A DNA stretch of 64,000 bases from the NCBI GenBank assembly GCA_019054805.1, contig JAHQIY010000014.1:1364001-1428000 (forward strand). The letters run 5' to 3'. The notes under the pieces were generated by a model. The model did not search any database, had not been told where the DNA came from, and worked only from the letters and a program-made list of their open reading frames with translations. Position 1 is the stretch's first letter. Each line of letters opens with the position of its first letter. The position numbers were made by a program, and so were the translations under genes. Origin of the DNA: Brachionus manjavacas (Eukaryota > Rotifera > Eurotatoria > Ploima > Brachionidae). Below are positions 36,136 through 49,500 of this stretch, piece by piece.

Positions 36136-37715
36136 TAGTTGAAGCTGATTTTTTTAAATTGCTGTCGGTATTTTGGAATTATTTTTTTAAAAAATTCATG
36201 TATTTTTTTAGTTTAAATAATTTAAAATAAAAACTTAAGCTAATTGAGTTTTTATTTTTTGTTATAGATCTGCCTGATCGGCCATTACATGCGAAAAAAT
36301 TTCAGCACCCTCAAAAATCATTTCAGACTAAAAATATATACTTTGTGAACACTATTTTGTAGCATGTCGCTCAGATTTAAAAAAAAAGTTGAATCAAGTT
36401 TTTTTTTCAGATTTTCGTTTTTTCTCATTTCCGGTTGTTGCAAAAAAGTGTTGATTTTTATTACAGCGTTTTATAAATGAAAATAATAAAAAATTAAAAC
36501 ACTTTTTTAAGAATTAAAAAATTTAAATGATCCATGAGACAAAAATCTTAATATAATTTATTAAATAACTTTTAGATTTATGATAAAAATTTGATAAAAA
36601 TTTTACATATTTTACTTAAATTTATTAAAACTTTCTTAATCACAATTCATATAAATGCTTTTCAGATGAAAATTAGAATAATTCAGATAGCTGGGCTATT
36701 AGTTTAATATAAGCTTTAGAAATTAATCATAATATAATATGTCAAAATAATTTTTTTTAAAATGCAAAAATTTTAAGATTTATTTTTTGTACTTAATTTG
36801 CTATTAAATGGAAAAGTTTTTACAATAAAGTTTATAAAAGCATTAAAATACATTAAAATGATTATTCTAGGGAAATGAGGTTTTAAATTTTTTTCAGCAA
36901 CTTGGAAAAGTTTGTAATGAAAAATAAAAAAAAATATTGCGAATCAATCTTGACAATTAGTTTATACAATTTTTAACTTAGAAAAAGTTTTCAAATACTT
37001 TGAAAATTCTTCATTTTATGAGGCACAAATAACATTAGTAATGTCTTCACAGAGATTTTTTAACTTTCTAAATTTTTGCTCAGGTGTAATTGGTTTAATG
37101 CAATTCTTTGTCCATTGCCATAAAGGCTTATTATTATTATTATTATTATAGCTTATTGTTTTTTTTTTATTATTTAGTGACGCCATGTTAAATTTATATA
37201 AACACTAGGACAAGTTTTAAAAAAGCAAAATCAATTTAATATTAAGTATTGCATTAAAAAACATAATGCTCGCAAATTATTTGTATTTTTAATTTTTTTA
37301 ACCCTATAAAGTGTTGCAATAGAGTTACCCTTATTTTAAAAATCAAATGATTTATATTTTTCTAATCTAAATTCAATAGATTCTCGATTATTTCTAATTT
37401 TTTATTGCACTTATTTAGCGATTTTAATTTTTACCTGTAATATTTAGATAAAAATAGAACAAAATCAAATCAAAACATGAAATAAATATTTTTTATTATT
37501 TAAAAAACCTATTTAGTTCAGAAAATAAGAATCAGTTTTACCCACGATCACCATTAAAAGTTACCGTTTCTAAAACAAAATAAATATTGATTAATAAAAT
37601 TCAGAAAAAAAAAATTTAATGAAAAACAGAAAAAAAATCAAGTAATTCTCTTAATGTACGGGTCCAGCTAAATACCGCGTAATCGGCAAACCAAATCTTT
37701 TATTTTTTACAAATT
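36136..37715. other. Convergent intergenic region with a TTA microsatellite
   Basis: 1.6 kb between the stops of tubulin and the NDR kinase. A (TTA)n microsatellite lies at about 37129-37150. AATAAA-like signals follow the tubulin stop by about 90 bp. No gene is visible. Confidence 0.5.
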
Positions 37716-39441
<1,726 letters not shown>

Positions 39442-41460
39442 ATGAGCGCAGCCGAATCTGATAGACCCTTGAAAATGTAATAAGTATTTTTAAAAAAAAT
39501 TCAATATTTGAACTGTGTGTTGGTTTTAGTTTGGTCAGTGGTGACGTCGAAGGCAAATTAAGTGACTTGTATTCAAGGGTCAAATCAATACAATCGAAAG
39601 TTGGAAAATTTGATGTAGGCTTTAAATTAGATTTAGCGTAATTAAAAATCAGATGAATTATTTGAAAAAAAATCATTAAATTATCTTTTGTTTTGTTTAT
39701 TCATAAAAATTTAAAATAATTGATCAAAATTTTTAGATTAATTTTTTTAATTACTAAAAAAATTTAATTTTTAAGATTTTGTTTTGTGTGGGTGAATTTT
39801 TTGCCCAAGAGGCTAGCGAAAATGCTGAAATTTTTGAATATATATCAGATCCGTCACTAGGTATGAATAAGATAATTTTTCAACAAAAATTTTAATCGAA
39901 TTTTTAAGTACCAATTCAGACGTATGTTCTTGGACCTAACCATTCTAGTCGGTATAAATATTTTTTTGATAAGTCAGGCTGTGATTTGTGCGCTGACAAA
40001 ATTATCTACCTTGGACCTAGGGGTACTTACAGCACTCTCAATGGTTTGAACATAGTTTACTTAAGCGGGCTTGAGAAGAAAAATGAATCTGCCAAAAAAC
40101 TAAAAAGGTCTGATGATTCGGACACGGAAGAATTTGCCGAATTCGAACTCAAAGACATCGAGTCTTTAATCAACAATTATGAGAAAAGAAATGCCGGAGA
40201 ATGCATTGATATTTTGTTGACTAACCAATGGCCCAAAAATGTCGAAAATTTTAGCAATCAGGAATTGGTACCAAAAAAAATATATTTTTTTAAAATTATT
40301 TTTATTTTTCAAAGGAAAATAAACAAAAATCTGAAAATTTCGGTTCAGAACTAGTCGCGTATTTGGCTCAAAAGCTAAAGCCACGCTACCATTTTGCAGC
40401 AGTAGAAAATTTTTTTTTTGAACGCATACCTTACCGCAATCATCAAGTTCTCCTAGAGAAAGAAAAACATATGACACGATTTTTAGGCCTTGCCAAAGTT
40501 AACAAATCAAATAAACCAAAATTTTTGTATGCATTCAACATTGTGCCAGCTAAAAATATGGACTATGTCGAACTGGTTCGTCAAACAGCTAACCCGATCT
40601 CAAGCGACAATCCGTACTCTAACATGTTAAGCTTAAAAAATGATGATGGCAGTCAATACTACGGTGATCATGATTTACAGCCAAGTAAACAGTATTTCTA
40701 CGATGCTGATTACATTAAAAAAATGAACGAACTACAGGAACAAGAAATGCTGAAACAGAAAAGAAAATTGGAAGCGATGCGAAAGCAAGAACAAGAGCCT
40801 TGTTGGTTTTGTCTTGGTGGGTCCAAAGTCGAACGTCAATACATTGTATCAGTGGGAGACAAATGCTATTTGGCCTATGCCAAAGGAGCCTTAAATAAAG
40901 ACCATTTGTTGATTATACCAATTGACCATGTACAATCAACAGTACAGGCTAATGAAGACCTTATGGAAGAAATAGACAAATATAAGCTTGCCTTGGCTAA
41001 GTATTTCAAGTCCAGGAACAAGTGTGTTTTGTTCTATGAGCGGAATTATCGGACTAAACACATGCAAATTCAGGTTTACGCCATTCGAGCAGACAAGACT
41101 TATTTGTTGAAAGATGCGTTTATGTCAATGGCTCAGAATCAAGACATTTATTTAGATGAAATTCCTCAAATGACTAATTTGAAGCAAATTTTGGAACCAA
41201 ACAGACCGTTCTTTTATCTAGAACTTCCGAATGAGGAACTTCATGCTGGTTCTAGAAGCGAAATGGACACTACCAGGTACTTGTGCGAAATTAGAGGTGC
41301 ATTTCCGATCAATTTCGGCCGTGATGTGATGGCTAGTGAAATTTTGTTAAATTGTCCTGATCGCATTGATTGGAAAGAGTGCGTAATTCCGATTGAAGAG
41401 GAAAAAAAAATGTCCCAAGAATTTAGAAAAGAATTTAAAATGTTTGATCCTACTCTTTAA
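39442..41460 (+). CDS. CWF19L1: CWF19-like protein 1 (569 residues)
   Basis: Five exons: 39442-39476, 39530-39614, 39776-39860, 39909-40267 and 40315-41460. The N-terminal domain is metallophosphatase-like and related to DBR1 (LVSGDVEGKLSDLYSRV, ILFCVGEFF, PIQTYVLGPNHSS, IYLGPRGTYSTLNGLNIVYL). The C-terminal half has the two CwfJ domains: PCWFCLGGSKVERQYIVSVG with its CxxC-type metal site, KDHLLIIPIDHVQST, FYERNYRTKHMQIQV, and AFPINFGRDVMASEILL. The protein is thought to act in late spliceosome or lariat metabolism, and the human gene is linked to recessive ataxia. A Lys/Glu linker in the middle makes it slightly longer than the 538-residue human protein. Confidence 0.94.
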
Positions 41461-42482
41461 TTTTTTTTCTGTAAAATTTTTTTCTAGTTATTTGAATAAA
41501 AAACGCTTTAATAGTAAATTAAGTTTTCTTTTTTTTAAATTGACAGTTGTTAGGATTAAATGAATTTTTTTCAGGTATTGTTTTAGCGTCACTTGAATAA
41601 AATATTGACGTTTTTTAAGCCTTTTTCAAAATAAAATTAAAATGTTGCTTAATGGTTTGATTTTTTCTTTGGAAACCAGAGCTATCTAAACCATTTAATA
41701 TTTTTAGTATCTTAGGATAACTGGTACTCATTAACGACACGCTGTTCATATTTAGTAAATTAATTCGTAAGTTTTACGACAAAAAATTCTTGGATAAATA
41801 ATAAAAATGCCTGTTTAAAATTTTTTCAACTAGACTAGAATAATTTAAATTCATTCCTAATTTAAAATCTAATTAAAAAGTATTAAATTTAAGCTAAATG
41901 TTTCTTAATGTTATAATTAAATTTTTAGATTCTTGTCATCAAAAGTGGTATAAATTAAAAGAAATTGTTTTTTTTTATTAAGAAAACAGCATTAGTCTTC
42001 AAAACTTTCAAATAGAATATTTAAATTTTTAACAATATTTTAATCAACTTGGTCAGGTAATTTGGATCTAAAATTCACCAGACTCGAATTTTGATATATA
42101 TTTGGATTCAATTCAAGTAAAAAAAAGAATTTTTCCTTTTTTTTTAAATATTTAATTTTTAGATAAATAAAAAAATACATAATTTAGTGATTAAATTTAA
42201 AAAAATTATTTCAGAAAAAAACAAAAAAATTTCGACTCTAAACTTTAGTTTTTTAGAGTTAATTGTTAAAACAGAGCAAAATAGGATTAAATAAATAAAT
42301 GATTACGAGGGCAACATGATTTCCATGTTCAGCTAAGAGCAGCTCTAAAAATGTGTACAAGTTGCTTGAGCAACTTAAATAAACTAAATTTAAAAGCAAA
42401 CAACTTTTTTAAACTAAATTTTTAACAAAAATTCAAAAATTTTATTCGAATTAGAAGGTAAGGTCGTAAAAGTTTTAAAAAT
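41461..42482. other. Intergenic, no gene seen
   Basis: About 1 kb of AT-rich sequence. An AATAAA site about 35 bp after the CWF19L1 stop is a likely poly(A) signal. Nothing else can be supported. Confidence 0.5.
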
Positions 42483-43475
42483 ATGAGAAAAAATAAAATT
42501 TTTTTATTTTTTTCGGCATTTTTGATATATTTTCTGTTTTTTATTTGTTGTAGAAATAGTAATCGGAACTATTTCGTTATTCTTTCGAGTGATATTGATG
42601 AAAAAAACACTTATTACTACACATTTTATCTTCCACTGGCAGCCCTAGCATGGAAAAAAATTGGCTTTACTCCGATTGTTTTTCTGGTTTCATCCGATTT
42701 TTATAACATTAATTTATTTAACAAGAAAGCAATTGATTTCCTGGACGAGTGCAGAATACGAACTATCAAAATTCATTCAGCTGATGGGTACCAACTTTTG
42801 ACTTCAAAATTAAGTCGAGTTTTTTCCGGGTTTGTAGAGAATAAAATAATTAGAGACAATGATTATGTTATGATCTCCGATGCTGATTTAATACCCATCA
42901 ATAAATCCTATTACACCGTAAATTATCCAGAAGAAATAACTGTCTGGAATTCTGACTGTTGCGGTTCATTTGACGTCGAAGGAAGTTCTATTAAAATGTA
43001 TCCAATGTCTCATATAGGCATGACCAAATTGAATTGGAAAAAAGTTACCAATTTGAACGAGTCACTTAACCTGAAACTAGAATCAATAGATTCAACTCTT
43101 GTTTTGAACAAACTGATCGGAATGCTTCATGACATTAATGTCATTCGCAGCAATAAATTGGCCAAAGAGAAAGATGCTTGGTTTTCGGATCAGAAAATGA
43201 TAAGTTTAATGATATACAATTATACAAAATTTAATAATTTAAAAATAAATGAGATCAAGTATTATGGATTCAGATTGGATCGTGAAAGTGAATGGAACAA
43301 ACAGAGTTTAGGACTGAATTTTGATAAATTTACCGATTTTCATTTGTTTCACGGTGAATTATCTCTCAAATGGTCCTATTTAGAGGATTTTTTTGACATT
43401 TTATTTCAGAATAAATTTCCAAAAGTTCAAAATTATATAAAAGAATATAAAAATATGCATTCAGAATACTTTTAG
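42483..43475 (+). CDS. Type II membrane glycosyltransferase-like protein (330 residues)
   Basis: A single exon. A short basic N-terminus and one hydrophobic anchor (residues about 5-22, KIFLFFSAFLIYFLFFICC) predict a Golgi or ER type II membrane protein. The lumenal part has NYFVILSSDIDEKNTYYYTF, WKKIGFTPIVFLVSS and NDYVMISDADLIPINKSYY at about residue 133. DAD fits the metal-binding DxD motif of GT-A glycosyltransferases. A later KDAWFSDQKMISLMI and TDFHLFHGELSLKW would supply acceptor-side residues. I cannot name the family, donor or acceptor. The ATG choice is supported by the signal anchor starting immediately after it. The stop lies 61 bp from that of convergent FANCM. Confidence 0.7.
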   Translation: MRKNKIFLFFSAFLIYFLFFICCRNSNRNYFVILSSDIDEKNTYYYTFYLPLAALAWKKIGFTPIVFLVSSDFYNINLFNKKAIDFLDECRIRTIKIHSADGYQLLTSKLSRVFSGFVENKIIRDNDYVMISDADLIPINKSYYTVNYPEEITVWNSDCCGSFDVEGSSIKMYPMSHIGMTKLNWKKVTNLNESLNLKLESIDSTLVLNKLIGMLHDINVIRSNKLAKEKDAWFSDQKMISLMIYNYTKFNNLKINEIKYYGFRLDRESEWNKQSLGLNFDKFTDFHLFHGELSLKWSYLEDFFDILFQNKFPKVQNYIKEYKNMHSEYF

Positions 43476-43536
43476 AGTTTATTTTTATTTACACAATAAA
43501 AAATTAGTTTTTATAAACTTTTTTTAAATTTAATTT

Positions 43537-46500
43537 TTAAGAATCTATCAAAAATCTCAAGAGTTTTCGGGCTTTGCGATCATTCATCTTACCTTTTGAT
43601 TTTAAGTCTTCCAAGGAACTAAAGAAAATCCATTAAAGTTTTAAAATTAAGATTTATTTAATTTTACCTGTTACAAAATTTTGATATGTTGTCAAAATTT
43701 TTGCACAAATAAAGACTGTTTACTATGGACAAATTAGGTAGAGATATATAAAATAAAAAGTCTTTTTTTTTCTTTTCCAGAAGTTTATTGCAATCTATAT
43801 CAAGATGGAAGCCAAGTTCTTTTTCATACTTGCTCAAATAATACAATTCGTAGCTGAATTCCTCAGCTAAAATTTTAAATTGAAAAAATTTTCTACCTTT
43901 TTTAAATAAATATTTACTTTTTGGCTTGGAATATAAAATTTGAGAGCATTTAGCCAAATTGGCAATCACAGAATCAAACAATTTTGAACGATTCCTTTAG
44001 TTTTAAGAATGAAAAAAGTTTCCTGATGCTAGGATCAAACAAACTTGTTATTTTCTCGGTCATCTATTACAATAATTTTTACGTTATTATACAACGATTT
44101 ACACTTGGCGTACCGATCAATTATTTGATCACGCATTGATGCTGCACTTAGTTCTTTTATATTTAATTTTTAGAATAAAAAATTTAATTAAAATTTTTTT
44201 TTTACCGCTCCATTTGAAGCGTAAGACAGCATTTCTTTGACTAATTATGAAGTCACAATTAAGACCAGACTCAATCACAACTTTTTCCTGTTGCCATATT
44301 CTGCGAATATTCTTCACAATATCCTTAAAATTTTTAGATTTGTTTACAACTATGTTATGAACTAATTGACATATATATTTTTATTGATCTTAGTTAAAAA
44401 TTCCAATTTAAAAAATTATAAAAAAATTAATATCAATAAAAAATGCTTGCCTTAATTGCTATGAGTATTTTTTATTTTTTTTTCCAAAAAGAAAAAACTA
44501 GAATCTTTTCTTTAAACCTCCAGAAAACCTCAAAAAGGTGGTTCAAAAGCAACAAATTGTTTTATTCAGTCTATGTTGCTATCGTTTACCAAATTTCAAT
44601 TTGTTAGTGCTAACATTTTAGTTTTTTATAATTTTTTTAACCAAAATCTATTAAAAAAATGCTAATAAATACTTTTTGTTCAATTTGGGTAAGGGAAAAT
44701 TTTAAATTAGAAAAATGAATAAAACAAAGACTTGGAGCAAATTGAACTTTTTTTGGCTCCAAGAAAATCACTTTTCGTTGTTTAATTTAAAACAAAAGAA
44801 AATTTCTTCTTAAAAAAAATTGTGAAAAATGCTTCTTACCGCAGCACTAGTTAGCAATGAAGCATCAACAATGATCCAATTGTTATTTTTAGGCAGCTAA
44901 AATACGAAAAGTTTAAATTGAAAAAAAAACAAATCTCAATTAATTACATCAGATGGAATTATTGACAAATTTTGAATGTCGGCTTTATTTTTTTCACGTG
45001 GTACTTCTTGCTTAAGAGGAGGATTTTGATTTTTTTGATTAAAACGAGACATAAATAATTTATTTTCAGCTTTTTCTGGCTTTGAAAAGTATGCTGATGT
45101 TTCTGTAGACTCATTTGGCATTAAAGAAAAATCATTTTTACTAGCACTCTCTTTGGCAAATGTGTCATTTATCCAATTATTAAATTCTTCGTCCTCATCT
45201 TCGTTTATCTGAACTACTTCGATTGGGTCAATGGGTTCAGATTTAGTGAAGGGCTTTATGTCATCACCAATCTGTACATAATCAATATTGGGCTTCAAAT
45301 TTGATTTATCATTTCTAGATTTAAATGATTTAAAATCCTCTTCTTCTTCATCGATTATCATTAAGCTATTGTTATAAGTTTTCGGTTCAGGTTTTAGCAA
45401 AATTTCTTCTGCTATTATGTCATCATCACTATCATCATTTACCAGTTTTTTTCTTCGCGGCAATTGAGTCACTGGAATTTTTTTTTCTTCCAACACTTTT
45501 GTTTGATTACTGGGACCAGCTTCATCGTTGACACAAGTCATATCCAAATTTTTAATTCTACGAAATCTCTCTTGTTTTTTTTCAATTTTAGTCCCATTTT
45601 TTGCCGACTTTTTTTTCCTAGATTTTTTCCCATGAAAAGATACCTGATCATCAGGTACACAAAAGCTGTCGTATGCATACCACGAATCCTGGGTAGGCAT
45701 TTGAGAAAATATATCATCTGTAACTGGAGGTAATTTGCGCGTCAAATAATTAGGACGATTCCTTTCTGCATCTCTCAAGCTTTTCTGATACCTCAAGTAC
45801 ATTGACTCTAAAAAAGACAACTTTGTATTCAAAATAAACTTGAAAAATCAATTTTACCATCACAACTGAGCTCTTTGGTATCCACAAAGCTATCTTTTAG
45901 ATCGTACTCATCTTCGTCTTCATCATCTTCAGAGTCTTCGCCCGACAACATTGCTTCTTCCATTATAAATTTATTTTTAATTTTCTAATTCAAAATAATT
46001 AAATAAATATGATAGAAATTATTTATTCTTAATAAATACAAACGACCAGCTTTAATCCGAACTATTTTTTATTCAAAATAAAATTCAAACTTCCTTAGTC
46101 CAATCTAATACCTTTAAATAAACAATTTTGGAATTAAGGATTTTTACGTAAATTAACGTAAATGGACTTTAAATAATTTGAGAATTTAGGTAAAAAATTT
46201 AAATCCAAAAAAGTGTTTTCTAGTATTTTCTAATTTAAAAAAAATTGTTTTTTCACTCTTTTTTTGAATAAAAATGAAACTTTTCATTTTTTATTTAATT
46301 TTACGTAAAATTCAATAATTTGAAAAGTAGATTAAAATTCTAGTGAAAAAATAATCAAAAAAATTTTTTTTAAACCTCCAATATTTATTTTCAAAATTAT
46401 ATAAAAACAAAAATTTACAATAATTCCCGTAAATTTTGGTAAAATGTAATCAATTTGATAGTAAATTACTTTTGTAAATTTACATAAATTTACAATATTT

Positions 46501-49500
46501 TACGTAAAATTCGCTATTTTTTACGTAAATTATCGTAAATTACTAAATCCGGAACACCACTGTACGCAAAAATAGTAAATATTACAATATCAATACTGTA
46601 AATATTTTTTTTTTTAAATACAGATTAAAATAACTTTAAGCAGAACTCAATCTAGAAATAAAAAAAGATTGAAAAATGTTTTAAAATTAAATTTCTTAAA
46701 TAAAAATCTCAATTTAAATATTAAAAAGAACTTTGTTTTTTTTTCCCAAAAAAGTTTTGAAAAACGCGAGTCGAATGTATTTATAAAATAATTTAAAAAA
46801 ATTTACTTTTTTTCTTTGTTTGATATCCAAAAAATCTAGCTCGAAATCATTGTCCGATTCGCTTTTATCATCGGTTATCTGTGATTCTGAATTTGACAAG
46901 TCCCGATTGTTACCAATTATTTCGTCAAATTCAGAATCGTCTGAATAGTTTGCTTTACTGTCTTCATTTGTGCCTGGAAAAGAGGAGCTCAAGTCTTTTA
47001 TTATTTTAGTATTCTAAAAATTTCCAAAATTAAATTTAAAAAACAAAATAAACAAATTTCCAAAATTTAATACTTTTTTCTTAACTAACAAGCTTTCGTC
47101 TGAATTGTAGATGAGGGATTTTTTGTGTCCACTAGTTTCTATAATTGATGCTTCATCGAATCTCAGTCTTTTTTTTCCACTCGAACCAAAATTTATGGAT
47201 TCTACCGAATTGTTTTTGACAGATGTATCCGGGCTCAGGTCCCCGAATAAATAGGATAAAGTTGATTTCATGTCAAATAAATCACAATTTTCTTCATTAT
47301 TTGGTTGAGTGACATTTAGTAAATTTAAAGCTTGTGTCATGCCAACCATAGACACACTTTTGTTTGTACAATTGAAATCATTATCAATTTTTGGACTTAG
47401 ATCAACAGGTGAGTAGGATATGTGATTCTTTTTTTTTAGTATTGATCTGGGTGTACTTGAATTTTGAATTGGCATTGGCGACGATGGACTCGCCATTTTC
47501 GCCTCTTCATGCTTGATTTGCCCTACTAACTTATTCACAGGCTTCATGTTTTCACTAATTGTTTCATCGACACAAAATTTAGACATCAAATTCACATCAT
47601 TCAAATACTTAAGATCATCGTCTTCATCGTCCATGAACAAATCATTTAGAGTTGTTTCCTTGGTATTTTTATTCTCCACCATCAAGATCGTGTCATCCAC
47701 AATCATTTCATTAGGCACACACTTGTCACTTGTTTCCGACTCGTTCTCCTCTTCACTATCTGATATTCCATCCATTAAATTTAAATAGAATTTTTCGAAT
47801 TTTTCAATCAAACTTGAATTTTCTGCACTATTGCTAATATTTAGGCTTGTCTCTTTGGCAAGCATAAAATCTTCCTCATCAGTTTGCCATAGATTTATAC
47901 ACTCGGCTAAATTGAAAGATTCTGGCAGCATTTCCTCGTTTTCTTTGCCTGTTTTACTCAAACATTTGAAGAGTTTTTTAAAATTTGGCGGATCTGGTAC
48001 CAATTTTTGTTTGTCTAAAATATCCGAGTCCAATTTAGTGCTCTTAATGCTTAGTGTGTTGGATTCATTGAAAAGTTTTAGCTGAGTGGTATTTTGTGGA
48101 GTTTTGGTCAAAGATTGATTAGATGTGTGAATGTCCAGGTCCAAATCTAAGTCTGGTAATTTTTGTGAGCTGAATGAGTCTTCCTCTTGGTCCACTGTTG
48201 AATTTTTTTTACTCTTTCGAGTTTTTTTTTTTGGCTGCTCGGTCTCATCTAATTTTGGCTTTTTTTTGCTTTTGCTCTTTTTGTTTTCTTTTTCTTCGCT
48301 AGCTTCAGGTTCTTCATTTGGAACCACAATTTTCATTTTGTGACATTTTGGTCGCTGTCCCTTTGGAATCATCAGCGGATTATTTTGATAAAATTGGAAG
48401 TTCTTTTTTCCATTTAGAATAAATTTGTACATGTTTTTTTTCTTGGACAAACTGGTAATGTATGACTGTTCTTCTTTGCCTTCGGCTAACAGAACCACAA
48501 TGCGGCCCTCGCGCTTTCGTCCTGTTCGACCCATTCGCTGAATTAAACGAATAGGACTCTTCTGAGAATCGTAGTTTATGATCAAATCTACTTCGCCAAT
48601 ATCAAGGCCCTCTTCTCCCACGCAAGTTGAGACCAAAGTGTTGAAACCACCATCCCGGAATTTTTTAACAACTTCTAGCTGTTCTTTCTGTGTGACTGTC
48701 TTTCGGCTGCCACCCGATGCCTGACCAACAAATTGCATTGGTTTTATTTCTTCATGATCGGACAACATTTCAGTTATTTCATAAACACTCTCTCTGTACT
48801 GTGAAAATATCATCACTCTGGTATCGTCTTAATTAAGCTTAGCCATAGATTTAAAATAAAAATTTTAATTTTAAACTAAATTTTATTTACTTTTTCCAAA
48901 TTTTTTAAAATGTTCTAAAATTACTTCTTCAAGTTTTAAAAGTTTTGGATGCCGCATACTTCTTGGCACTGGTTTGGACCTGAACAAAAAATTTTTTTTA
49001 ACTTTAAATTTAATTTTTTCTGATTTACTTTTGATCAAATATGTCCTTAAATTTTTCATAATAATCAGCCATTTCGGCTACATTGCCGATTTCGGTTCTA
49101 ATCTTGTGCTGCTGAGCGGCCGATTTAGTTCCATCCGTATTTGCAACACAACTTTTTAAGAACATGTAAAAAGACTTGACACCGTATTGAATCAACAATT
49201 CAAGAGCGTGTACCAGGGTGACCAAGATAGCAAGATCGCTTTCGATTAGACCAGCACGTCTTGAGTCCATACTGGGTGCTACATTTTTCCTAAAATCATC
49301 TCTACGTGTCAAAATGGCAAATTTGTGCAAGCTGCCCGGATCACGCACACTCAACACTCGGTTAACTTCAAGTCTTTTTAGAGGACCAGATATAACCTAA
49401 TAAGAAATTAATTTTTATATTTATTTATAGCATGTGGTAATTCATTAACCAAAATTACTAATTTTGCACCATATTTACTTGATGAGCATAAAAATACCTT

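Noticed and set aside
45836-45984. Separate gene starting at an ATG near 45963 (MEEAMLSGEDSEDDE)
   Set aside because: The exon begins earlier at an acceptor in phase with the FANCM exon before it, and the join resembles the human FANCM acidic block, so it is internal to FANCM.
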